Shown: in pieces, positions 17,454-24,985 of the stretch
Layout of the letters: each line of letters starts with the position of its first letter
Numbering within the stretch: position 1 is the first letter of the stretch
NCBI RefSeq assembly: GCF_010468615.1
Contig: NZ_WUEH01000029.1
Span: 1 to 34,343, forward strand
Source of the DNA: Pseudodesulfovibrio sp. JC047
GTDB lineage: Bacteria > Desulfobacterota > Desulfovibrionia > Desulfovibrionales > Desulfovibrionaceae
Direction: 5' to 3'
DNA: 34,343 bases
Notes under the pieces: model-generated
Seen by the model: only the letters and a program-made list of their open reading frames with translations
Database searches by the model: none
What the model was told of the DNA's origin: nothing
Made by a program: the position numbers and the translations under genes

Positions 17454-17783
17454 CTAATCAAATAATTTTTCAACCTCTTCGTACACATGCCGCATGTACA
17501 TCATCTTCGGAGAACCACCCATGGCAACGGCCAAAAGACCGGCATCGATGATTTCATCCCTGGTAGCTCCATGAGTGGCCGCGTTCTGCACATGCAAAGA
17601 GATACACATGTCGCACTGGGACAGAATGGAACAGGCAATCAAAATCAAAGACTGATATTTGTCCTCAATGGCGCTGCCCTTTTTGATGGTAGCGGTAAAA
17701 CTCTGGTATGCCTTGAAGACATCCCGACGGTTCTTGTTCATGTGACGAAAGAGTTCTGTCGCTTTTTCAGCAGGTTCTTTCAT
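17454..17783 (-). CDS. Carboxymuconolactone decarboxylase / AhpD-like protein
   Basis: This 109-residue helical protein belongs to the CMD/AhpD family. The redox motif C-D-M-C-I-S-L-H (CxxC-x3-H) lies in SQCDMCISLHVQNA near residues 60-73. Such proteins are small thiol-disulfide peroxidases or reductase partners in the cytoplasm. Family-typical parts are KYQSLILIACSILSQ and GATRDEIIDAGLLAVAMGG. The frame stays open upstream to 17933, but the sequence there is not family-like. AGGAG lies seven bases before the ATG at 17783 and only one base before another in-frame ATG two codons earlier, so 17783 is chosen. The substrate is unknown. An inverted repeat lies upstream of its ribosome site. Confidence 0.88.
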   Translation of the reverse strand: MKEPAEKATELFRHMNKNRRDVFKAYQSFTATIKKGSAIEDKYQSLILIACSILSQCDMCISLHVQNAATHGATRDEIIDAGLLAVAMGGSPKMMYMRHVYEEVEKLFD

Positions 17784-17806
17784 TATCATACTCCTGTGAT
17801 AATACA

Positions 17807-17842
17807 GTGCCGGTCCAAGAGAACGCCTCCTGGACCGGGCAC
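17807..17842 (-). promoter_or_regulatory. Inverted repeat in the leader of the AhpD-like gene
   Basis: GTGCCGGTCCA at 17807-17817 is complementary to 17831-17842 except for one extra G, with a 13-base centre. It lies about 24 bases upstream of the start codon on the minus strand. It could be an operator or an RNA hairpin. It has no T-run, so a terminator is unlikely. Confidence 0.4.
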
Positions 17843-18016
17843 TATGAGAGGGAGAGAGTCCCGATTGGGTTAGTCGTTGGGTACATCCAAAAAAAACACC
17901 TGTAAAGTGGAAAAAAAACGTTCTTTCCAACACTTTGGCGAATTTTCAACGACTTTTTCTCAAAAAACATTCCAATATTGCGTTATTGGACAAACAATCT
18001 GTACCGGATTTCTTTT

Positions 18017-18040
18017 TAAAAAACCCGATCATGAGATCGG
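18017..18040 (-). terminator. Intrinsic terminator overlapping the stop codon
   Basis: On the minus strand CCGATC-TCAT-GATCGG is followed by GTTTTTT. The hairpin includes the last codons and the TGA of the upstream four-TM gene. It ends the ABC exporter/four-TM unit and separates it from the AhpD-like gene. Confidence 0.8.
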
Positions 18041-18457
18041 CCCCGCCCCCAGTTTCAATGCATGCCATTTGTACACACCCCGAAGCCCATTGGTCAACGC
18101 GAGTATGAAAAAGACGGCAAACATTGCCCCGATCAAGGCCGACACCGAATCCATTACGATCTTGGAAATAAAAATATATACATACAGCCCGAGTCCGGCA
18201 ACAGCGGCACACCGATATTTCCGGTAGATGCCAACGCCCAAGAAGGCAAAAAACACCACATAAATCAACGGGGTCACATCCGGCACCTGCCCCGGAAAAT
18301 CAACCATGAACATGATCATGTTAAGTACGGTAAAACCGGCAATGATTCCACAGGCCCATACTCCCTGCATCGCCGCACGATGCGCACTGTCAAAATCCAC
18401 TATTCGAGGCCAAATCTTCCCCATATCACGCCGTTTCTGTTGCATCTTCTCAGCCAT
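18029..18457 (-). CDS. Four-helix membrane protein of unknown function
   Basis: A protein of about 142 residues that I do not recognise. After a basic cytoplasmic head (EKMQQKRRDMGKIWPRIVDFD) there are four hydrophobic segments: about 33-52, 62-77, 87-106 and 107-126. The tail is short. The open frame begins at a TTG at 18469, immediately after the ABC exporter stop; the ATG at 18457 preceded by GAGAGG is the alternative and is used here. Either way it is translationally adjacent to the exporter gene, which suggests a linked function such as an accessory membrane subunit, but nothing in the sequence shows it. Confidence 0.75.
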   Translation of the reverse strand: MAEKMQQKRRDMGKIWPRIVDFDSAHRAAMQGVWACGIIAGFTVLNMIMFMVDFPGQVPDVTPLIYVVFFAFLGVGIYRKYRCAAVAGLGLYVYIFISKIVMDSVSALIGAMFAVFFILALTNGLRGVYKWHALKLGAGPIS

Positions 18458-18469
18458 AGCCTCTCTCAA

Positions 18470-21001
18470 CTAATCTTCTTTCCCATGAATCAACGTATAC
18501 AATGAGCCCTTGCTTTCCAGCAATTCGTCATAGGTTCCCTGCTCCACGATACGCCCGGCCTTGAGCACCACGACCTTGTCGTAGTAAGGCAACATGTCCA
18601 AACGATGAATCACGGCCAGCACCGTGGATTTCCCCTTCCAATTGTTGGTCAGAATATTCTGCACACGGCCTTGAGACTTGTTGTCCAACGCGGCTGTGGC
18701 TTCATCCAGAATCAACACGGGCGGCACCTTCAAGAAAGTCCGGGCCAAGGCGACTTTCTGCCGCTGTCCACCGGACAATCGATCCCCCATGGACCCGACT
18801 TCAAAGTTCAAACCGATCTCGGCCACTGGCTCCAGCGCGCCCTGCATGATAAGCGCCTGCATGATGCGATGATTGATCTCCTCCTCGGCCCCCTCGGCAT
18901 CCGCCCGGACACGACCAAACAGGATATTATCCTGAATATTCAAAGAACCGATGTACTTATCCGGCGAAAAGAACCGGAAGGCATTGGGATACTCCTGAAC
19001 CACCTTTTCCATGAAATCCTGACGGGAACGAACCACTCGATTGACAAATCCCTTGTCCAATACGGTTTGCCCGTGAATGCCCGGGATATACGCCAGTGCT
19101 AACTTGAAAATCAGGCCGCGCTCCTCTTCCGAAAGCGGTTCGCCGGAATCCAGTCGGTTGGCGACTTTCTGATAGTCACCATATTCGGCTTCCGGAATGG
19201 GACTATTTTTGAAGGCCTCATGTGCCGGCTCCGGTCCCAATTCATCCGTGATGACCCGAGCCAGGGTTTCGCCAAGCACGGTCAGATGTGCATCAAGTCC
19301 ATGTTCTTCAAGGAAAAGAATGAACTGAGGATGTTCATGCAGATGTTCCTGGTCAAACGCCTGGTCAAGCGCAGATCCAAAGGCGATATTCTCGGCAACC
19401 GTCATATACTGGCTGTATTTCTTGAAATCGAAAAACTCGATATATTCAGCCACATCAGCATACATCCCGGCTTCGCCTTCCTGAAACTCCTGACGCGAGG
19501 CCAAAATCGCGGTTTTCAGCGTCTCAGTCGAAACGTCCGCCGTCAGCTTGGACCGGAAAGCAAAGGCGAGAATATCCGTAAACAGCCCCACCTGCTGGGT
19601 AATTTTTATAAGGTCGTCCAACGTCGGGGCTTCACCGGATGGGGTGCAACTCCCGCCCTGCATGGCCAGGGATTGGCAGGAGTACAACAAATTCTCCTTG
19701 ACCGTCCCGTCAAAAATAAACGGATGCTGAGCCACCATGCCCATATTGTACGAAATATCCTGTTTCGTCAGCTCGGAGACTTCCCGGCCTCCAACAAGGA
19801 CACTGCCACCGGAGTACTTGTACAGTTGGGCCACACACAAAGCCAACGTCGATTTTCCCGACCCGGAAAATCCGACCAGCGCCACATGTTCCCCACCCTT
19901 GACACTCATGGACACATTGTCGAGCAAACGAATGTTGCCACCAACCACAAAGGTCAAATTCCGAATCTCAATATCATTGTCGAGCGCATATGGTTCCCGC
20001 CCCTCGGAGACCTGTCGGAATTCCGGCGAATGGTCAAAGGCACGCATGATCTGGTTGTACCGAACCGAACTGTCCTGATAGACCTGCCAGAATTCCATCA
20101 ACTCCTTCCACGGGTCATAGAGCTTCTCGTAAGCAGAGAGAAACGCCACGATCGCCCCCACATCGAAATGGCCCTGAATAGCGTAATATCCACCAATCAG
20201 GAAAAGGACGAATGGTCCCAAACTCATGAAAAAATTATTGACGAATTTAATGCCGAATTTGATGCTGTTCTGGGTGACTGTCGCCTTGTACAACTTTTCG
20301 ATAACCGCATTGAACCGTTTTTTTTCCAATGGGATGGACGCATTGGAATGGACTTCGTGAACACCGGAGACCGCTTCCCCCACCAAGCCGGACAGCCGTT
20401 GCGTATGCTCAATGCGTTGCCGGTTGGCGCGTCGGAAATATTTTTGGATGCGGGGTAAAATGAGCAATTCGATCGGATAAATGGAAATCGAAATGAGTCC
20501 AATGGTCGGATTCAGATGAATCATGTAGGCGGCCATGGCCAGAAAGGTCAAAACGTTCACCGCGGGGACGGCCACGGCCTGACCGATAAATGTGGCGACC
20601 GGGATAAATTCCGTTATGAGATAAGAAATGACATTGCCTGGAGAGGTACGACGATAGAACTGGACCGGCAATGAAAGCAGATGTTCATACAACCGCTCCC
20701 GCACGACCTTGAGCGTCTTTTCACCGATGTATACCTGCATCAGGTTGATACAATATTTGAGAATACCGGCCAGTGTCACGGCCCCGATGTACAAAGCACA
20801 ATATCGCCACAACGCGGGAAGATCCTTCAACCCAATGGCTTCGTTGATGATTCGCTTTTGCATCTCAAGGGGCAAAACGCGCATTGCCACCGTAACGACG
20901 ATGATGCCGACCACCATCAATTGAAGCGGTATATTTTTATAAAGGACCCATGAATAAAGTGCTGTTTTCGTAATACGTTTCGAATCGTTGGGATGGGACA
21001 T
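18470..21001 (-). CDS. ABC exporter (fused permease/ATPase) with expanded nucleotide-binding domain
   Basis: This 843-residue half-exporter has an N-terminal six-helix type-I transmembrane domain (about 15-320) and a C-terminal ATPase. Walker A is GFSGSGKST (about 377-385), the Q-loop region VAQHPFIFDGTVKENL (about 423-438), signature LSGGQRQ (about 742-748), Walker B VLILDEA (about 762-768) and the H-loop His in VLAVIHRLD (about 799). All catalytic motifs are present. The Q-loop and signature are about 317 residues apart instead of about 55-60; the extra part carries two further N-I-x-FG segments, MTVAENIAFGS and NIQDNILFGR. Substrate unknown. The frame extends to a TTG at 21067, but this overlaps a TATAAT promoter region, so the ATG at 21001 is used. 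Confidence 0.93.
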   Translation of the reverse strand: MSHPNDSKRITKTALYSWVLYKNIPLQLMVVGIIVVTVAMRVLPLEMQKRIINEAIGLKDLPALWRYCALYIGAVTLAGILKYCINLMQVYIGEKTLKVVRERLYEHLLSLPVQFYRRTSPGNVISYLITEFIPVATFIGQAVAVPAVNVLTFLAMAAYMIHLNPTIGLISISIYPIELLILPRIQKYFRRANRQRIEHTQRLSGLVGEAVSGVHEVHSNASIPLEKKRFNAVIEKLYKATVTQNSIKFGIKFVNNFFMSLGPFVLFLIGGYYAIQGHFDVGAIVAFLSAYEKLYDPWKELMEFWQVYQDSSVRYNQIMRAFDHSPEFRQVSEGREPYALDNDIEIRNLTFVVGGNIRLLDNVSMSVKGGEHVALVGFSGSGKSTLALCVAQLYKYSGGSVLVGGREVSELTKQDISYNMGMVAQHPFIFDGTVKENLLYSCQSLAMQGGSCTPSGEAPTLDDLIKITQQVGLFTDILAFAFRSKLTADVSTETLKTAILASRQEFQEGEAGMYADVAEYIEFFDFKKYSQYMTVAENIAFGSALDQAFDQEHLHEHPQFILFLEEHGLDAHLTVLGETLARVITDELGPEPAHEAFKNSPIPEAEYGDYQKVANRLDSGEPLSEEERGLIFKLALAYIPGIHGQTVLDKGFVNRVVRSRQDFMEKVVQEYPNAFRFFSPDKYIGSLNIQDNILFGRVRADAEGAEEEINHRIMQALIMQGALEPVAEIGLNFEVGSMGDRLSGGQRQKVALARTFLKVPPVLILDEATAALDNKSQGRVQNILTNNWKGKSTVLAVIHRLDMLPYYDKVVVLKAGRIVEQGTYDELLESKGSLYTLIHGKED

Positions 21002-21170
21002 GGAACCGTCCAGTGGGCTGATGGTGGAAATTCCGTGTTGTATAAACGGAATAGGATATTTTTCCAAGTATTATATCCCCGGCAAAGGGGTTCTCAGTGG
21101 ACAACACACCCAATTGTGTGGTCAAACATCAAGAAGTGTGTGAACAGAATATCGAGTGGAGAATACGAAT
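21002..21170. promoter_or_regulatory. Divergent promoter region between ABC exporter and phosphatase-kinase genes
   Basis: On the minus strand CTGAGA (21097-21092) and TATAAT (21075-21070) are 16 bases apart, a good sigma-70-type promoter giving a leader of about 60 bases for the exporter. The region also holds inverted repeats: 21030-21036 with 21046-21052, CCCC/GGGG at 21077-21090, and CACAC/GTGTG at 21105-21120. No clear promoter was found for the plus-strand gene. Confidence 0.45.
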
Positions 21171-23777
21171 ATGAAGGCGTCCATTCACATCAAAATTTTC
21201 ATTATACTCCTGGCATTCAGCCTTGGTCCACTCGCCATTTCCCGAGGGCTGATGGGCAGGGCTTCTGGAAAGGCGGTCAAAAACACGTCCGAGGAGTTAC
21301 ACAGAGAATTGGTCTTCATCGTCGCCTCCGAGCTTGAATACAATGCCACATCGCTGCTCTCACTGCTGGAACGTGGTGGAGAAACCATGAAACTGGCTGT
21401 TCGTGCACTGTCCATGGACACACGCCGTATCCTCGAAAAAAATCAAGGCGATCCAGCTACCCCCATCTATTTCTCCCGCGATTTCAACACGCCGGAAACC
21501 GCGCCTCCAGACACCAGAACACACACGGGATACAATCGACTCACCATGTCTGGCAGAGAGTTGCCCATCAAGATCAGCTTTGACTTTTCATCCGCCCATA
21601 TTCCACAAATGATGCGCCGAAACAGCGTCCCGCAGAACAGCACCAGACACCAGGAGCTCTTACTGCTGCAACAGTTGACGCCCACTATGCGAGACTTGCT
21701 CAAAGACATGATGGATGCCCCGTTCTGGTTCAACATCGGTCTCGAATCCGGAGCTTTTATCAGCTATCCAGGACACGGCGGTTTTCCACATATGTACGAT
21801 CACCGGAACCAGGAATGGTATCAAAAAACACGCGATTCCAACGAGTGGAAATTTTATCTGACCGTTGATCCGGCAACCCGTGCGACCGTCACAACCATTG
21901 CCTTCCCCATTCATTCCGTTGCAGGGAAATTTCTGGGATGTGTCTCTCTGGATCTCCCGTCATTCGCCTTCATGGGTGAAGAAGATCTTAAAAAACGGTG
22001 GGATGGCGAAATACAGTCATTCATGGTATATCGCGACGCTTCGGGCGATGCCCAAGACAAGGGACTTCCCATTCTCGCCGAAAAGGAATCCCGTCCGAAC
22101 GGGCATCGACACTGGATGAGTGGCGTCGAAAAAAAATGGCTGACTTTTGATGACCCGGTTGGGACTGAAGTCCTGTTGCATGCCATGGACATGCAAAAAT
22201 CCGGGGTGGTCCCCCTGTCGTACAAAGGAGAGGATTCAGTCTGCGCCTTTGCCTCCAACACCTATTTTTCCTTTATCATCATCGCTCCCAAAAGCGTTGT
22301 TTCCAAATTGCCAAACGCGGTCGCAGGCTCATTGGAATTTCTCTTTGACGAGATGCGCAACATTTCACTCATCACCTCAGGCATCATGTTGATTTTCACA
22401 GGACTCATCGCCTGGTTCGGCTCCCGGCTCATTACCCGCCCCTTGTTGACCATGACCCAGGTCGCACGCCGTCTGGCAAATGGTGATTTCTCAGCCCGCA
22501 TGACCCAACGAACCGGAGATGAACGGGATGATCTGGTGGATTCATTCAACGACATGGGACCAAAACTCAAGGAACTGATGCACCTGAACAAGGACATGGA
22601 ACTTGCCGAAGAAGTTCAGCGACTGCTCCTGCCGACATCAGAACCGTGTCAGGAAGGCTTCGATATTTCCGGCGGCATCTCCTATTGCGACCAGACAGGT
22701 GGGGACTATTACGATTTCCTGAATGTCAAATGTCAGGACGGCGACGCGCTGGGAGTCGTGCTCGGCGATGTCTCGGGTCACGGTCTTCCCTCTGCGCTTG
22801 TCATGGCCGCCGCCAGAGGCCAATTCCATACCTTGTCCAAAATCTGCATGGCCCCGCATGAACGCATGAATTCCATCAACGAAGTCTTAAGCCGTGATCT
22901 GGATGGAACCGGCCGTTTCCTGACGGTCTTTTATCTGCGGCTCAAGAAAAACGACCCAACGGTCAATTGGATTCGAGCAGGTCATGATCCGGCCATTCGA
23001 TATAATCCGGCAACTGATACCTTTGGAGAATTATCCGGCGAAGGGTTGCCTCTCGGCGTGCTGGAAGAGTATGAATACGAATCCAATGAGGCCACCCTGC
23101 TGGAAGGAGAGATTCTCGTCCTGTCCACAGACGGCGTCTGGGAAGCCCGGGACGCCAGTGGGGAAATGTTCGGAAAGCAACGAATGCTTGCCATCATCAG
23201 GAAAAATGCGCAAAAAAATGCGGAAGGTATTCGCCTGGCACTAATGGAGGCTGTCGAACAGTATCAGGCCCATGGGCAGGAAGACGATATCGCCGTGGTT
23301 GTCATTCGCAAAAATAGCAGAACATGTATGCCTGAAAAGAACTTTGCATTTCGCATGAGCAACAAGGAAAACTGCTTCAGAAAATTCCAGCCTGAAGTGG
23401 AAGCCTTTGGTGCGTCACACAACCTGCCCGGAAAAACCATTTTCCAGCTCACGCTGGTCCTTGATGAGCTTATCACGAACATCATTCAATATGGATATAC
23501 CGATTTTGACGAGCACCCGATTGATGTGTCTTTATCCATGGACGGAGACATGATAACGATCCAAGTTGAAGACGATTCCGAACCGTTCAACATACTGGAA
23601 GCACCAGAGCCGGAACTGGACGTGCCTCTGGATGAACGAGACCGTCAAATCGGCGGCATGGGAATCCACCTCATCAAAAATATGGTCAATGACATCAACT
23701 ATGGCCGAAAAAACGGCAAAAACGTCCTCACACTCCACAAAGACATCAGCAAGCCCTGCCCCAAAATATCGGCGTAG
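21171..23777 (+). CDS. Transmembrane sensor with SpoIIE-type phosphatase and RsbW-type kinase domains
   Basis: This 868-residue protein has: TM1 (about 8-27), a large periplasmic sensor of about 370 residues that looks like a double Cache domain (WFNIGLESGAFISYP, DHRNQEWYQKTRDSNEWKFY), TM2 (about 400-420), HAMP (about 420-475), a PP2C/SpoIIE phosphatase (about 485-715) and a GHKL anti-sigma kinase domain (about 725-860). Phosphatase metal ligands are seen in GGDYYDF, LGDVSGHGLPSAL, STDGVWEAR and EDDIAVVV. The kinase has its N-box (VLDELITNIIQYG) and glycine box (GGMGIHLIKN). Both activities probably act on the STAS protein encoded 17 bases downstream. The start is ATG 21171 with GGAG nine bases before; an upstream GTG at 21156 overlaps that site. 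Confidence 0.92.
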   Translation: MKASIHIKIFIILLAFSLGPLAISRGLMGRASGKAVKNTSEELHRELVFIVASELEYNATSLLSLLERGGETMKLAVRALSMDTRRILEKNQGDPATPIYFSRDFNTPETAPPDTRTHTGYNRLTMSGRELPIKISFDFSSAHIPQMMRRNSVPQNSTRHQELLLLQQLTPTMRDLLKDMMDAPFWFNIGLESGAFISYPGHGGFPHMYDHRNQEWYQKTRDSNEWKFYLTVDPATRATVTTIAFPIHSVAGKFLGCVSLDLPSFAFMGEEDLKKRWDGEIQSFMVYRDASGDAQDKGLPILAEKESRPNGHRHWMSGVEKKWLTFDDPVGTEVLLHAMDMQKSGVVPLSYKGEDSVCAFASNTYFSFIIIAPKSVVSKLPNAVAGSLEFLFDEMRNISLITSGIMLIFTGLIAWFGSRLITRPLLTMTQVARRLANGDFSARMTQRTGDERDDLVDSFNDMGPKLKELMHLNKDMELAEEVQRLLLPTSEPCQEGFDISGGISYCDQTGGDYYDFLNVKCQDGDALGVVLGDVSGHGLPSALVMAAARGQFHTLSKICMAPHERMNSINEVLSRDLDGTGRFLTVFYLRLKKNDPTVNWIRAGHDPAIRYNPATDTFGELSGEGLPLGVLEEYEYESNEATLLEGEILVLSTDGVWEARDASGEMFGKQRMLAIIRKNAQKNAEGIRLALMEAVEQYQAHGQEDDIAVVVIRKNSRTCMPEKNFAFRMSNKENCFRKFQPEVEAFGASHNLPGKTIFQLTLVLDELITNIIQYGYTDFDEHPIDVSLSMDGDMITIQVEDDSEPFNILEAPEPELDVPLDERDRQIGGMGIHLIKNMVNDINYGRKNGKNVLTLHKDISKPCPKISA

Positions 23778-23794
23778 GCATATGGAGGTATACA

Positions 23795-24127
23795 ATGGCA
23801 ATGAACCATGACACCGAAAATGGCGTAACCATCCTGACCATCGACGGCAATCTGGACGCCGAAGGAACTCAGGCAATGGAAGAAAAGGTTGTCGCCCTGC
23901 TCGAAGGTGGCGAAACCAAACTGCTCTTCGATTTCACCGGACTGGACTATATCAACAGTTCGGGCCTGCGCGTCCTTGTCCTCGCGTACCAACGGCTCAA
24001 GAAGACCTCCGGCTCCGTGGCCATTTGCGGCGTAAAAGATTATATTCAGGAAGTCTTCGAAGTCTCCGGGTACGACCGGATTTTCCCCTTATATGGGGCG
24101 CGGGCAGACGCCTTGGCCGGGATGTAA
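23795..24127 (+). CDS. STAS-domain anti-sigma factor antagonist
   Basis: This 110-residue single STAS domain of the RsbV/SpoIIAA type is cytoplasmic. The phosphorylatable serine lies in DYINSSGLRVL near residues 50-60. The strand-helix pattern (VTILTIDGNLDAEGTQ, GSVAICGVKDYIQEVFEVSG) is typical. In partner switching the unphosphorylated form binds the kinase or another target. GGAGG precedes the ATG by six bases. The gene immediately follows the phosphatase-kinase fusion, so the two are almost certainly partners. No sigma factor gene is beside it, so the output could be a sigma factor elsewhere or a non-sigma target. Confidence 0.95.
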   Translation: MAMNHDTENGVTILTIDGNLDAEGTQAMEEKVVALLEGGETKLLFDFTGLDYINSSGLRVLVLAYQRLKKTSGSVAICGVKDYIQEVFEVSGYDRIFPLYGARADALAGM

Positions 24128-24266
24128 TCCTTTCGATCTACAGACTATCCCCATTGAACGCATCCCGCATCAGTGGCACGGCGTATCGATTCGGGTTGCA
24201 TCGCATGGCTAGTCCTCTCCTGTGAGCACGACGGAGTGCAAAAGCACTCGCCCCCGTGTGCCCTCA

Positions 24267-24314
24267 AAAACACCGCACCGTTTCCCAAATAATGGAAACG
24301 ATGTGGTGTTTTTG
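24267..24314 (+). terminator. Intrinsic terminator after the STAS gene
   Basis: AAAACACC...GTTTCC pairs with GGAAAC...GGTGTTTTT, a stem of about 18 bp with one mismatch and one wobble around an eight-base loop, flanked by A-run and T-run. It ends the phosphatase-kinase/STAS operon and could work in both directions. Confidence 0.8.
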
Positions 24315-24405
24315 GTGACATCAACAACGCCATGGGCCGCACCATCCCGACAGACACAAACCACACTTCAAAATTTTCTTCTAAACACAAGTTGACCATT
24401 GCCCA

Positions 24406-24440
24406 CAAAAAAACCGCCTGTCCCATCAGGGGCAGGCGGT
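24406..24440 (-). terminator. Intrinsic terminator after the LysM lipoprotein gene
   Basis: ACCGCCTG-TCCC-ATCA-GGGG-CAGGCGGT gives a 12-bp stem (one wobble), and the minus strand continues as TTTTTTTG. It lies 24 bases beyond the stop and probably ends the radA-pgi-kinase-LysM run. Confidence 0.9.
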
Positions 24441-24464
24441 CATGTATAGCTCGTGAGGCTGACC

Positions 24465-24932
24465 TTAGAAGCTAAATCCCAGAGCCGCACGCATTTCAGC
24501 GGGAATCATGGCGTCCTGTCCAGGCTCAAGAGCCTTCCAGGGAGCACCAGCTTCCTTGCGGGATGCCTTGACGTCTTCCATATCAAAACCATAGCGGGGA
24601 ACGTCAAACTGCTGGCCGGGATAAATCATGTCAGGATTGGAAATCTTGTCACGATTTGCCTTGTAAATAAGAGGCCACATGAACGGATCATTGTACACAT
24701 GCTTGTACTCGGAAATCCACCACAGGCATTCACCCTTGGTCACGGTATGTGTCGCGGGCAGGGAATCATATTCAGCCTTGTAGACCTGCATAGGATCAAC
24801 AACGACTTCTTCTTCAACAATAATTTCCTTCTCTTCAACGACAACCACTTCTGGCTCGGTCTGGACTTTTTTGGCACAGCCCCAGGCAAAGACAAGGCAC
24901 AGAGCGATTGCGAGTAGGATCAACTTCTTCAT
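24465..24932 (-). CDS. LysM-domain lipoprotein
   Basis: This 155-residue protein starts MKKLILLAIALCLVFAWGC. The Cys after AWG is a lipobox, so it is a lipid-anchored envelope protein. An acidic spacer rich in Val and Glu (about 25-50) follows, then a LysM-like domain (HTVTKGECLWWISEY ... NPDMIYPGQQFDVP, about 64-117), and a tail with no known motif. LysM binds peptidoglycan glycan chains, so it probably links outer membrane and cell wall. The frame stays open to 25010, but the ATG at 24932 with GAGGAGG five bases upstream and a textbook signal peptide is clearly the start. It is the last gene before a strong terminator. Confidence 0.92.
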   Translation of the reverse strand: MKKLILLAIALCLVFAWGCAKKVQTEPEVVVVEEKEIIVEEEVVVDPMQVYKAEYDSLPATHTVTKGECLWWISEYKHVYNDPFMWPLIYKANRDKISNPDMIYPGQQFDVPRYGFDMEDVKASRKEAGAPWKALEPGQDAMIPAEMRAALGFSF

Positions 24933-24985
24933 TGTGGGCCTCCTCAAAAGATCTTTTTTTGCAAATTCTAGTACAAAGACATAGG

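Larger units (their letters stand above)
24128..24464. other. Intergenic region with terminators and a small hairpin
   Basis: No gene is supported in these 337 bases. Besides the two terminators listed separately, GAGTGC-AAAAA-GCACTC at 24234-24250 forms a short perfect hairpin. Whether any small RNA is made here cannot be told. Confidence 0.5.

Noticed and set aside
19220-20458. 412-codon open frame on the plus strand
   Set aside because: Antisense shadow of the ABC exporter; no recognisable motifs and no ribosome site.
21002-21067. Longer N-terminus of the ABC exporter from a TTG
   Set aside because: It begins at the predicted transcription start, just after the TATAAT, and has no family similarity; the ATG at 21001 starts the normal sequence.
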